Shown: in pieces, positions 1 through 5,931 of the stretch | How positions within the stretch are numbered: the first letter of the stretch is position 1 | How the letters are laid out: every line of letters begins with the position of its first letter | Assembly (NCBI GenBank): GCA_002494215.1 | Contig: DLBF01000068.1 | Span: forward strand, 832-7,867 | Length of the DNA stretch: 7,036 nucleotides | Source of the DNA: Prevotellaceae bacterium UBA7028 | GTDB taxonomy: Bacteria > Bacteroidota > Bacteroidia > Bacteroidales > Bacteroidaceae | Direction: 5' to 3' | Program-made: the position numbers and the translations under genes | The notes under the pieces: model-generated | The model's database searches: none | Seen by the model: the letters and a program-made list of their open reading frames with translations, nothing else | Told to the model about the DNA's origin: nothing

Positions 1-194
1 AGGTCGCCCTTCATGTCGGCCATAAAGCAGGGAACGCCAGCTTGCGAGAATGTCTCGGCCAATACTTGCAAGGTTACGGTCTTGCCGGTTCCTGTTGCTC
101 CTGCTATCAGGCCGTGACGGTTTGCCATCTTTCCGCAAAGGCATATTGGTCCGTTCTGACCATGTGCCACGTATAACTTGTTGTCTGTAAACAT
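1..194 (-). CDS. HerA-like ATPase, DUF853/YjgR type (N-terminal fragment)
   Basis: Reading leftward from an ATG at 194, the frame stays open for 64 codons to the window edge, so only the N-terminus is present. It contains a Walker A P-loop, GATGTGKT, at residues 32-39 and then MADMKGDL at about 58-65. The DMKGDL stretch after the P-loop is typical of the DUF853 (YjgR) branch of HerA/FtsK-like ATPases, cytoplasmic hexameric enzymes thought to act on DNA; the exact role of this branch is not settled. The start is 37 nt beyond the stop of the DUF389 gene, with no promoter or terminator visible between them, so cotranscription is likely. The Walker B motif and C-terminus lie outside the window. 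Another HerA/VirB4-like ATPase is possible but less likely given DMKGDL. Confidence 0.85.
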   Translation of the reverse strand, partial: MFTDNKLYVAHGQNGPICLCGKMANRHGLIAGATGTGKTVTLQVLAETFSQAGVPCFMADMKGD

Positions 195-231
195 ATCTTG
201 TAGAGTTTTTGGGGGTGAATAGACTGTTTTT

Positions 232-1590
232 TTATTTATATTGCTTGGCATCCACTACTATCAGACTGTCTGCCTTGATCCTGATTTGTAGCCATTCGCG
301 CAACTTTTCTGCATCAGCCTTTGGCAAAGGCTTGGTGTTAGTGGTTTCAATGATGGCCGCAACAAAATGAGCTGTGCTTGTAGTGTCGTTACTAGCATGG
401 GCAACACGAGCCAGGTTCAGGGTTTCTACTTGTGGGAAGAGTGTTGCCAATTCGTTGCTCACATCTTTGGAAAGCGCTTCATAGCGGGTATAATCGTCTA
501 GTTGGGAACTGAGCAAACTTACCTGAGCCGTCAGGTTCATCAGTTGCTGTCGGTCGGATTTTCTGCTGGTATTCATAGCCGTTAGCTCGTTGTTCAGTAG
601 AATCAAACTGTCTGACTGTGCTCCTTGTATTACCCTCAATTCAAAGCCGTTCAGTCCATAGAACTCCATCCTCTTCTGTGCTTCCCGCTGATGAGCCTCG
701 GAAATCTCGCGTCCTACAGCCACTATCCGAAGTTTCAGGCTATCACGGTCCACGTTGTTGGAAATAATCTGGGTGCCTCGCTGTTGCAACTCGGCTTTGA
801 TGAAACGGTTCACATTATTGTTGAATACGCTCTGCTTTACAATCTGCATGGTCATAAAGGCTGCTGGTAGCATGGTAACAACCACCAGCACCATCATGAT
901 ACGGCGCGCCCTTGTAGCACTTGCAGAGGATACAAACTTGTGCTGGCTGAACTGTAGGAACCTAACTCCAAGGAAGGTGGCAAGGGCAATAAATACCGTA
1001 TTGATAAAAAAGAGATAAAATGCCCCTAAAAAATAGAGCCAGTGGCCTGTTGCCAATCCGAATCCTGCCGTACAGAGGGGAGGCATCAAAGCCGTTGCAA
1101 TAGCTACGCCAGGAATGACGTTGCCCTTGCCCCGTGTACAAAGGGCTATGATTCCTGCTGCACCGCCGCAGAAGGCTATGAGTACATCGTATAGGGTAGG
1201 AGAGGTGCGTGCCAACAGCTCAGACTGAGCCTCGCTAAGGGGAGATATCAGAAAATAGACTGTTGCCGTAAGTACACTAATTAATGTTGCCACACCGTAG
1301 TTTTTGGCTGAACGTTTCAGTAGGCTCAGGTCGTTAATGCCGACAGCCAGTCCCATTCCTATGATAGGACCCATCAGGGGCGATATCAGCATGGCACCTA
1401 TGATAACTGCAGTGGAGTTGACATTCAGTCCCAATGATGCAATGAAGATGGCAAAAATGAGAACCCATAGGTTAGCCCCCCTAAAGGATACGCCGCTGCT
1501 AATTTGGGCAATGATTTCCTGTTCATCCTCCTTGTCGGGCAGGATGTTGAAGAAAACTCTGATTCTTTCTGTGATTTTTCCTATTTCCAT
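232..1590 (-). CDS. DUF389 family multi-pass membrane protein
   Basis: This 452-residue protein (from the ATG at 1590) has a short cytoplasmic N-terminus and about seven hydrophobic segments at roughly 40-58, 59-82, 98-117, 134-151, 158-180, 183-207 and 231-250. It carries the DUF389 signature [14 protein letters not shown] at 65-78 and a second conserved stretch, [17 protein letters not shown], at 160-176. A soluble C-terminal half follows, with a probable coiled coil at about 330-375. The family is of unknown function; transport or sensing roles would be guesswork. The frame also stays open to an ATG at 1638, but that codon lies inside the predicted -7 element (1636-1643) and would not be in the transcript, so I chose 1590. 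The gene is probably first in an operon with the HerA-like ATPase. Confidence 0.92.
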   Translation of the reverse strand: MEIGKITERIRVFFNILPDKEDEQEIIAQISSGVSFRGANLWVLIFAIFIASLGLNVNSTAVIIGAMLISPLMGPIIGMGLAVGINDLSLLKRSAKNYGVATLISVLTATVYFLISPLSEAQSELLARTSPTLYDVLIAFCGGAAGIIALCTRGKGNVIPGVAIATALMPPLCTAGFGLATGHWLYFLGAFYLFFINTVFIALATFLGVRFLQFSQHKFVSSASATRARRIMMVLVVVTMLPAAFMTMQIVKQSVFNNNVNRFIKAELQQRGTQIISNNVDRDSLKLRIVAVGREISEAHQREAQKRMEFYGLNGFELRVIQGAQSDSLILLNNELTAMNTSRKSDRQQLMNLTAQVSLLSSQLDDYTRYEALSKDVSNELATLFPQVETLNLARVAHASNDTTSTAHFVAAIIETTNTKPLPKADAEKLREWLQIRIKADSLIVVDAKQYK

Positions 1591-1635
1591 GATATTGCAG
1601 TAGTTATTTACTATGAATAATGCAAAAATCTGTCT

Positions 1636-1667
1636 CAAAGTTACAAGTATGTGAGTTATTTTCCAAA
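1636..1667 (-). promoter_or_regulatory. Bacteroidota-type promoter of the DUF389 gene
   Basis: On the minus strand there is a perfect -7 box TAACTTTG (plus positions 1636-1643, consensus TAnnTTTG). It is preceded by a -33 TTTG (1664-1667) with a 20-bp spacer, within the usual 19-21 bp for the Bacteroidota primary sigma factor. Transcription would start near 1628-1632, leaving a leader of about 40 nt before the ATG at 1590. Confidence 0.65.
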
Positions 1668-1746
1668 TTTATCAAAGAAAATAGGTATCTTTACTCTTGA
1701 TAAAACGAATTTATAGGCGCAAACAAGATAAAAAATAGCATTCAGT

Positions 1747-2370
1747 ATGGTCATCAATGCAGAATTGAAGAAATATGTAGAGCAGAACATTATACCGCAG
1801 TATGACAGTTTCGATAAGGCACATCAGCGCGACCATGTGCTGATGGTTATCCGGCAGAGTCTGGAGCTGGCAGAGAAGTTAGGGGCTGATGCAGATATGG
1901 CGTATGTCATTGCGGCCTATCATGATACAGGTTTGTGTGAAGGCCGCGAGCATCATCACGAGGTTTCTTCAAGGATTATCAGAGCTGACCAGACGTTGCG
2001 AAAGTGGTTCGCGGAGGAACAGATCAACATAATGGCTGATGCTGCCGAAGACCATCGTGCCTCTTCGGGCCATGAGCCTCGCACCATCTATGGCCGTATA
2101 GTAGCCGAGGCTGATCGCTTCATTGATGCAGACACTATCATTCGCAGAACCATTCAGTATGGTATCGACCACTATCCGGAACTTGACAGGGAGGGGCACT
2201 ACCAACGTATGCTCTCGCATCTGCACGAGAAATATGGACGTAATGGCTACCTGCATCTGTGGTTCGAGGATTCACCCAATGCAGAACGTCTGAGACAATT
2301 GCAGGGCATCATTGATGATGAGGCTATGCTGCGCCAGCTCTTCAATCAGCATTTTTCCTTGAAGGCTTAA
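1747..2370 (+). CDS. HD-domain phosphohydrolase-like protein
   Basis: This 207-residue soluble protein has an HD-superfamily metal-site pattern: His30 (QRDHVL), His59-Asp60 (AAYHDTGL), His103 (AEDHRA) and Asp123 (VAEADRF). The spacing H...HD...D fits the superfamily of metal-dependent phosphohydrolases, many of which act on nucleotides or nucleotide second messengers; the substrate cannot be read from sequence. No signal peptide or membrane segment is visible and the length is ordinary for a single-domain HD protein. The gene is the only one on the plus strand and is divergent from the DUF389 gene. I see no clear TTTG / TAnnTTTG pair for it; TACTCTTG at 1692-1699 is a one-mismatch -7 candidate without a -33. 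It ends at a strong hairpin terminator. Confidence 0.9.
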   Translation: MVINAELKKYVEQNIIPQYDSFDKAHQRDHVLMVIRQSLELAEKLGADADMAYVIAAYHDTGLCEGREHHHEVSSRIIRADQTLRKWFAEEQINIMADAAEDHRASSGHEPRTIYGRIVAEADRFIDADTIIRRTIQYGIDHYPELDREGHYQRMLSHLHEKYGRNGYLHLWFEDSPNAERLRQLQGIIDDEAMLRQLFNQHFSLKA

Positions 2371-2371
2371 A

Positions 2372-2411
2372 AAGAAAGGGGGCAGATGCGAAAAGCTCTT
2401 CCCCCTTTCTT
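2372..2411. terminator. Bidirectional hairpin terminator between convergent genes
   Basis: A perfect 11-bp inverted repeat, AAGAAAGGGGG (2372-2382) and CCCCCTTTCTT (2401-2411), is separated by an 18-nt loop. It begins 2 nt after the HD gene stop. On the minus strand it is followed by a T-rich run (TTTCTTTTT), a good intrinsic terminator for the leftward genes; on the plus strand the tail (CTTTCC) is weaker. Both flanking genes converge on it. Confidence 0.7.
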
Positions 2412-2420
2412 CTTTCCATA

Positions 2421-2681
2421 TTATTTATGCCTGTTGGCACGTTTCTTGCGGATGTCGGCTTTCATCTTAGCCGATCCGCTTCCGTGTGCTCCAGTAATAT
2501 ACTGTTTCTTCTTAGCTTTGGTCTTTACCTTGGGCTCCTCTTTCTTTTTCTTGTCGCCCTTAGACCCAGCTTTGAAGGTGATGCCGTTAAGTATAACGGA
2601 TGCAATATCGTCAGACCCACCCCCGGCCCCTCCCGTGATGGAGGGGAGATTGGGTTTTGTAGTAGGATTATTATTCCTCAT
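2421..2681 (-). CDS. Short lysine-rich hypothetical protein, N-terminus derived from a repeat
   Basis: This 86-codon ORF starts at an ATG that overlaps the last 11 nt of the DUF559 gene, so translational coupling is possible, and ends 10 nt before the convergent terminator. I do not recognise a family. Residues 12-23 (LPSITGGAGGGS) are encoded by the left copy of the GC-rich hairpin repeat, so the N-terminus looks newly acquired. The remainder has a short hydrophobic stretch (IASVILNGITF, 26-36) and a strongly basic tail (GDKKKKEEPKVKTKAKKK, then KMKADIRKKRANRHK), suggesting nucleic-acid or ribosome contact without proving it. It may be a real small gene whose original start was displaced, or the remnant of one. 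There is no in-frame ATG between the repeat and Met73. Confidence 0.45.
   Translation of the reverse strand: MRNNNPTTKPNLPSITGGAGGGSDDIASVILNGITFKAGSKGDKKKKEEPKVKTKAKKKQYITGAHGSGSAKMKADIRKKRANRHK
2613..2647 (-). repeat. GC-rich hairpin repeat, copy A (left end of DUF559 unit)
   Basis: The 35-bp repeat reads outward to the left. Its hairpin is CCCCTCC (2627-2633) and GGAGGGG (2640-2646) with a 6-nt loop CGTGAT, and an outer pairing ACCCA/TGGGT (2615-2619 with 2651-2655) can extend it. It is in frame within the lysine-rich ORF. Confidence 0.8.
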
Positions 2682-3048
2682 TAATTATCTTTTTTATTAT
2701 TCCTAAAACATAATCTGTTTGAAAGATAACTTCTTCATTAGTGAAACGAATCAGTTTAAAGCCTAATGATTCAAGACGATGTGTACGTCCTTCATCATAT
2801 TGTAGCTGTTCGTATTCAGAATGATAAGAGCCATCTACCTCAATAATCAGGTTAAACTCCAGAGAGACAAAATCCACAATATAGTCAGCTATAATATATT
2901 GTCTGAAAAACTTTAATCCTAATTTCCTTCCTCTTAGTTGCTCCCATAGAACGGTTTCTGCGTTTGTGGGGCACTTTCTATTTTGGCGAGCCCAATCCTT
3001 TAGTAAAGAATATCTGTCACTCGTTGCCCATTTTAGCTCATCATTCAT
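2671..3048 (-). CDS. DUF559 endonuclease-like protein (Vsr/PD-(D/E)XK fold)
   Basis: From the ATG at 3048 this is a 125-residue protein, the normal length for DUF559. Family landmarks are visible in order: an N-terminal helix with CPTNAETVLWEQLRGRKLG (26-44), KFFRQYIIADYIVDF (46-60), the acidic core IIEVDGSYH (68-76, with Glu70, Asp72 and His76), YDEGRTHRLESLGFKLIRF (84-102), and NEEV (104-107). The family is related to very-short-patch-repair endonucleases, so a DNA-nicking activity is plausible but unproven. The frame continues upstream to a GTG at 3093, but that GTG is the loop of a hairpin repeat and the added 15 residues are repeat-derived, so I prefer 3048. No promoter consensus is visible; expression probably comes by readthrough from the AICAR transformylase. 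It is AT-rich and flanked by inverted repeats, suggesting horizontal or mobile origin. Confidence 0.9.
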   Translation of the reverse strand: MNDELKWATSDRYSLLKDWARQNRKCPTNAETVLWEQLRGRKLGLKFFRQYIIADYIVDFVSLEFNLIIEVDGSYHSEYEQLQYDEGRTHRLESLGFKLIRFTNEEVIFQTDYVLGIIKKIINEE

Positions 3049-3080
3049 CAATACTTGCAATGTCTCCCCCTCTTTTTGAT

Positions 3081-3115
3081 TCCCCTCCCTCACGGGAGGG
3101 GTCAGGGGAGGGTCT
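3081..3115 (+). repeat. GC-rich hairpin repeat, copy B (right end of DUF559 unit)
   Basis: The 35-bp repeat contains a perfect 8-bp stem, CCCCTCCC (3082-3089) and GGGAGGGG (3094-3101), followed by a tail ending in GGGTCT. In the minus-strand RNA the loop is GUGA, a GNRA tetraloop, so the AICAR transformylase message would carry a very stable hairpin just after its stop codon. A weaker outer pairing CTCCCC/GGGGAG (3064-3069 with 3105-3110) is also possible. No U-tract follows on the minus strand, so it is not a classical intrinsic terminator. Confidence 0.85.
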
Positions 3116-3121
3116 TTTTCT

Positions 3122-4303
3122 TTAATGGTGGAACAGACGGACGCCAGTGAAGGTCATGGCAATGCCGTACTTGTCGCAGGTATCGATAACATGATCGTCA
3201 CGAACGCTACCACCAGCCTGTGCAATGTATTGAACACCACTCTTGTGGGCACGTTCAACATTGTCACCGAATGGGAAGAAGGCATCGCTACCCAAACATA
3301 CATTGGTGTTCTGTGCAATCCACTCTTTCTTTTCCTCGCGTGTGAGAGGCTCGGGCTTCTCTGTGAAGAATTTCTGCCATTCGCCATCGGCCAGGACATC
3401 CATGTAATCGTCGCTGATATAGATGTCGATGGTGTTGTCGCGATCGGCACGACGGATATTAGGCAAGAAGGGAAGTGCCATTACCTTGGGGTTCTGACGC
3501 AACCACCAGATATCAGCCTTGCTGCCAGCCAGGCGGGTACAGTGGATACGACTCTGCTGCCCTGCTCCGATACCAATGGCCTGACCGTCCTTAACGTAGC
3601 ATACACTGTTGCTCTGGGTGTACTTCAGAGTGATGAGAGCAATGATAAGGTCGCGCTTGGCATCTGCGGGGAAATTCTTGTTCTTGGTGGGAATGTTCTC
3701 GAAGAGAGCGGGATCATCCAGCTTAACCTCGTTGCGACCTTGTTCAAAGGTAATGCCAAAGACCTGCTTACGCTCTATAGGCTCGGGCTTGTAGGTGGGG
3801 TCAATCTTGATAACGTTGTAAGTACCCTTACGCTTCTCGCGCAGAATCTGCAGAGCCTCTTCCGTAAACTCGGGAGCGATAACGCCATCACTTACCTCGG
3901 GCTTGATGAGCAGGGCTGTTGCCTTGTCGCAGCAATCGGAGAGTGCAATGAAGTCGCCATAGCTACTCATACGGTCGGCACCGCGTGCTCTGGCATAGGC
4001 ACAAGCCTGGGCGCTGAGTTCGCCAATGCTCTCGGGTACAAAGTAGATGTGGCGTAGCGTATCTGTAAGGGGCAGACCTACAGCAGCTCCGGCAGGGCTA
4101 ACGTGCTTGAAGCTGGCAGCTGCAGGCAGACCTGTTGCAGCCTTTAACTCTTTGACTAACTGCCATGCATTCAGAGCGTCCAAGAAATTGATGTAGCCGG
4201 GACGGCCGTTCAACACTTCGATAGGCAGCTCGCCTGCCTCCATGTAGATGCGAGATGGTTTCTGATTAGGATTGCATCCGTACTTAAGTTGTAATTCTGT
4301 CAT
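3122..4303 (-). CDS. Stand-alone AICAR transformylase (phosphoribosylaminoimidazolecarboxamide formyltransferase)
   Basis: This 393-residue cytoplasmic enzyme matches the C-terminal AICAR transformylase half of PurH, which transfers a formyl group from 10-formyl-tetrahydrofolate to AICAR late in purine biosynthesis. Visible landmarks are the catalytic Lys66-His67 in SFKHVSPAGAA (64-74), SNSVCYVKDGQAIGIGAGQQ (231-250), SDAFFPFGDNVE (339-350), AQAGGSVRDDHVID (361-374) and the C-terminal MTFTGVRLFHH. The N-terminal IMP cyclohydrolase domain of bifunctional PurH is absent: the ORF starts directly with MTELQLKYGCNPNQKPS, a natural start for the separate single-domain type, so this is not a truncation. 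IMP cyclohydrolase must be encoded elsewhere. No consensus promoter is clear in the upstream spacer, which is occupied by 7-bp repeats. Confidence 0.94.
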   Translation of the reverse strand: MTELQLKYGCNPNQKPSRIYMEAGELPIEVLNGRPGYINFLDALNAWQLVKELKAATGLPAAASFKHVSPAGAAVGLPLTDTLRHIYFVPESIGELSAQACAYARARGADRMSSYGDFIALSDCCDKATALLIKPEVSDGVIAPEFTEEALQILREKRKGTYNVIKIDPTYKPEPIERKQVFGITFEQGRNEVKLDDPALFENIPTKNKNFPADAKRDLIIALITLKYTQSNSVCYVKDGQAIGIGAGQQSRIHCTRLAGSKADIWWLRQNPKVMALPFLPNIRRADRDNTIDIYISDDYMDVLADGEWQKFFTEKPEPLTREEKKEWIAQNTNVCLGSDAFFPFGDNVERAHKSGVQYIAQAGGSVRDDHVIDTCDKYGIAMTFTGVRLFHH

Positions 4304-4320
4304 TTTCTTATATTATTTAT

Positions 4321-4334
4321 AGTTTACTGTTTAC
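4321..4334. repeat. Two-unit heptamer AGTTTAC/TGTTTAC
   Basis: Two adjacent 7-bp units differ at their first two bases. They lie 18 nt upstream of the AICAR transformylase start, in the same spacer as two other arrays of 7-bp period. Two units alone would be weak evidence; the shared period with the neighbours is what makes it notable. Confidence 0.4.
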
Positions 4335-4343
4335 CATTTTTTT

Positions 4344-4378
4344 AATTAAGAATTAAGGGAGAAGAATTAAGAATTAGT
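4344..4378. repeat. Five-unit heptamer array, AATTAAG type
   Basis: The units are AATTAAG, AATTAAG, GGAGAAG, AATTAAG and AATTAGT, exactly 35 bp in unbroken 7-bp register. The array lies in the 117-bp spacer between the MBOAT stop and the AICAR transformylase start, about 40 nt upstream of the latter. Confidence 0.75.
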
Positions 4379-4400
4379 TTGCTTTTGCCGTTTGGTAACT

Positions 4401-4421
4401 TTCATTCTTCACTCTTCACTT
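4401..4421. repeat. Three-unit heptamer array, TTCACTC type
   Basis: The units are TTCATTC, TTCACTC and TTCACTT in 7-bp register, and the last base is the first base of the MBOAT stop codon (plus-strand tta at 4421-4423). The array therefore directly abuts the 3' end of the MBOAT gene. Confidence 0.6.
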
Positions 4422-5830
4422 TAAAAGTTATAGTACAGGAACGGGGTGATATTGCTGCTGTGAAACTCTATGGCCAACTGTATTGCAACAGCGAATGCTA
4501 TCAATTTCATTAGCCAGGGAGAATATATGAATTTTATCATCAGTCTATTGTAATACCTTTCTCTGACAAAGAGCAGGATACCGCAAATAACCATCATCAT
4601 CAGCCATGTGGGACGCATCGTCCAGAAGGCAGGAATGCTCTCGAGGCGGAAGTTGGTGAATATTTGCTTGAAGATGAGGCTCGCCGTATCCAAGTCGGGT
4701 GAACGGAAGATAGCCCATCCACATATAATAAAGGTAGCAGTGAGCAGCATGGAGAAAGGCTTAGTTGCCCATGTGTCAGGAATCAGGCGAAGCCAGCGCT
4801 GCATGGCTTTGTGTACAACCATGGCCAATCCATGCATAAGTCCCCATAATGCATACATAACGGTACTCCCGTGCCAGATACCTACCAGGAGGAAAGTGAT
4901 TAGGCAATGAATGCCGGTGCGTATCCTTCCATATTTGTTACCTCCCAAGGGGATATAGACATAATCTCTGAACCAAGAGGAGAGGGAAATGTGCCATCGG
5001 TGCCAGAATTCCGTAACATTAAGACTCTGATAGGGGAAACGGAAGTTGTCGCGTAAACGGATACCCATCAATGCCGCTATGCCTATGCTGATGTCGCTGT
5101 AGCCTGAAAAATCAAGGTAAATCTGTAGGGCGAATCCAAACAATCCCATTAAATTCTCGAATCCGGAATAGGAGAGGGGAGAGTCGAAAATCCAGTTGTT
5201 ATATTGTGCAATGTAATCTGCCACAACCGCTTTCTTGAGGATACCCATAATGATGAGCCAAAGTCCCATGTATGCCAGACGTTCGTTCAGAGGCTGATGT
5301 CTGCGAACCTGTGGGAAGAAAGTCTCTGCCCGGGTTATGGGACCGGCAAACAGTAGGGGAAAGAAAGACAAGTAGAATATGTATTCCAGGAAGGTGATGT
5401 CCATCGTGAACTTCTTTCGGTAAACATCTATGGAATAGCTGATTGCCTGGAAAGTGTAGAACGAGATTCCTACGGGCAGCGCAATGACCGGCAATGAGAA
5501 ATTACTTTCCCAAAGGCTATTCAGGCAAGAAACGGCGAAGCCGGCATATTTGAAATAAACCAACGGCATCAGATCCAATAGGATAATACTCAGCAGGAAG
5601 ACTTTCCGTTTGGCACCATCGTACTGCTTCATGGCTTTTGTCAGTGACCATGATATTAGTGCTGTTAATGGTAGCAACTGCATGAGCCAGCGGTTGGCTA
5701 AGAAGAAGAAACATAGACTGATGATAGTTACATAAAGCATCATCCCCGTTCGTGTAGAACGGCGCAGCAAGGCAAATATCGTCAAGAAGACGATAAAGAC
5801 GGCCCAGAAATGAATGCTTGTAAATATCAT
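4421..5830 (-). CDS. MBOAT family O-acyltransferase (AlgI/DltB-like)
   Basis: This 469-residue polytopic inner-membrane protein is full length for the AlgI-like MBOAT class, which moves acyl (usually acetyl) groups across the membrane for O-acylation of exported glycans. Landmarks in order are FKYAGF (93-98), LPVGISFYTFQAISYSIDVY (118-137), YLSFFPLLFAGPITR (153-167), YLDFSGYSDISIG (238-250), EFWHRWHISLSSWFRDYVY (274-292) with YIPLGGN just after, and LLVGIWHG (314-321) with the invariant putative catalytic His320. The N-terminus starts directly in a membrane segment. The neighbouring SGNH hydrolase is the usual partner and lies upstream in the same direction, so the two likely form a transcription unit. 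The start codon is preceded by a nine-unit heptamer array ending 2 nt away, an unusual translation-initiation context. The acceptor glycan cannot be identified from sequence. Confidence 0.95.
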   Translation of the reverse strand: MIFTSIHFWAVFIVFLTIFALLRRSTRTGMMLYVTIISLCFFFLANRWLMQLLPLTALISWSLTKAMKQYDGAKRKVFLLSIILLDLMPLVYFKYAGFAVSCLNSLWESNFSLPVIALPVGISFYTFQAISYSIDVYRKKFTMDITFLEYIFYLSFFPLLFAGPITRAETFFPQVRRHQPLNERLAYMGLWLIIMGILKKAVVADYIAQYNNWIFDSPLSYSGFENLMGLFGFALQIYLDFSGYSDISIGIAALMGIRLRDNFRFPYQSLNVTEFWHRWHISLSSWFRDYVYIPLGGNKYGRIRTGIHCLITFLLVGIWHGSTVMYALWGLMHGLAMVVHKAMQRWLRLIPDTWATKPFSMLLTATFIICGWAIFRSPDLDTASLIFKQIFTNFRLESIPAFWTMRPTWLMMMVICGILLFVRERYYNRLMIKFIYSPWLMKLIAFAVAIQLAIEFHSSNITPFLYYNF

Positions 5831-5832
5831 AT

Positions 5833-5894
5833 CTCTAAACTCTAAACTCTAAACTCTAAACTCTAAACTCTAAACTCTAAACTCTAAACTCTAA
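5833..5894. repeat. Heptamer tandem array (CTCTAAA)8.9 at the MBOAT start
   Basis: Eight perfect CTCTAAA units (5833-5888) are followed by a partial CTCTAA (5889-5894). Read in the direction of the MBOAT gene the unit is TTTAGAG, and the array ends 2 nt before the ATG. Because 7 is not a multiple of 3, TAG stops occur in all three frames within each 21 nt, so the tract cannot be coding. Such a long perfect array should be prone to slippage. Confidence 0.97.
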
Positions 5895-5930
5895 TCCTCC
5901 CTCCCTTCAAGGGAGGGTTGGGGTTGGTCT
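5895..5930 (+). repeat. GC-rich hairpin repeat, copy C (solo)
   Basis: The inverted repeat CCCTCCCTT (5899-5907) and AAGGGAGGG (5909-5917) is followed by the tail TTGGGGTTGGTCT, matching copy B in layout and much of its sequence. It lies between the SGNH gene stop (5932-5934) and the heptamer array. No second inverted copy is adjacent. On the minus strand no U-tract follows the hairpin, so termination is doubtful. Confidence 0.75.
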
Positions 5931-5931
5931 T

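Larger units (their letters stand above)
2613..3115. mobile_element. Putative DUF559-bearing unit with terminal inverted repeats
   Basis: Two copies of a 35-bp GC-rich repeat lie at the ends in inverted orientation with tails outward (AGACCC at the left end, GGGTCT at the right), matching at 31 of 35 positions after inversion. Between them is a single gene, the DUF559 endonuclease-like ORF. By hand count its coding region is AT-rich: 27-28% GC in lines 2701-2760 and 2881-2940, against 48% in a line of the neighbouring AICAR transformylase (3361-3420). The right end lies 6 nt past the AICAR transformylase stop and the left end inside the short ORF. No target-site duplication is visible. Calling it mobile is an inference from this architecture. 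Confidence 0.45.

Noticed and set aside
2386..2706. Plus-strand ORFs across the lysine-rich ORF and terminator
   Set aside because: They run through the terminator stem and repeat copy A, and their hydrophobic translation is simply the complement of lysine-rich coding and poly-pyrimidine repeat.
3049..3093. N-terminal extension of the DUF559 ORF to a GTG
   Set aside because: The GTG is the loop of hairpin copy B and the extension is repeat and spacer sequence; starting at the ATG at 3048 gives the normal family length.
3125..4057. Long plus-strand ORF (310 codons) opposite the AICAR transformylase
   Set aside because: It is wholly antisense to a gene with clear family motifs, its translation resembles no family I know, and long antisense frames arise from codon bias.
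4608..4910. Plus-strand ORF inside the MBOAT gene
   Set aside because: It is antisense to conserved MBOAT coding sequence and has no recognisable features.
5833..5894. CRISPR array
   Set aside because: The unit is 7 bp with no spacers; this is a microsatellite-like tandem repeat and no cas genes are present.
5895..5930. Repeat copy C as an intrinsic terminator for the SGNH gene
   Set aside because: In the direction of that gene the hairpin is followed by AGGATTAGAG rather than a T-run, and MBOAT is expected to be cotranscribed.
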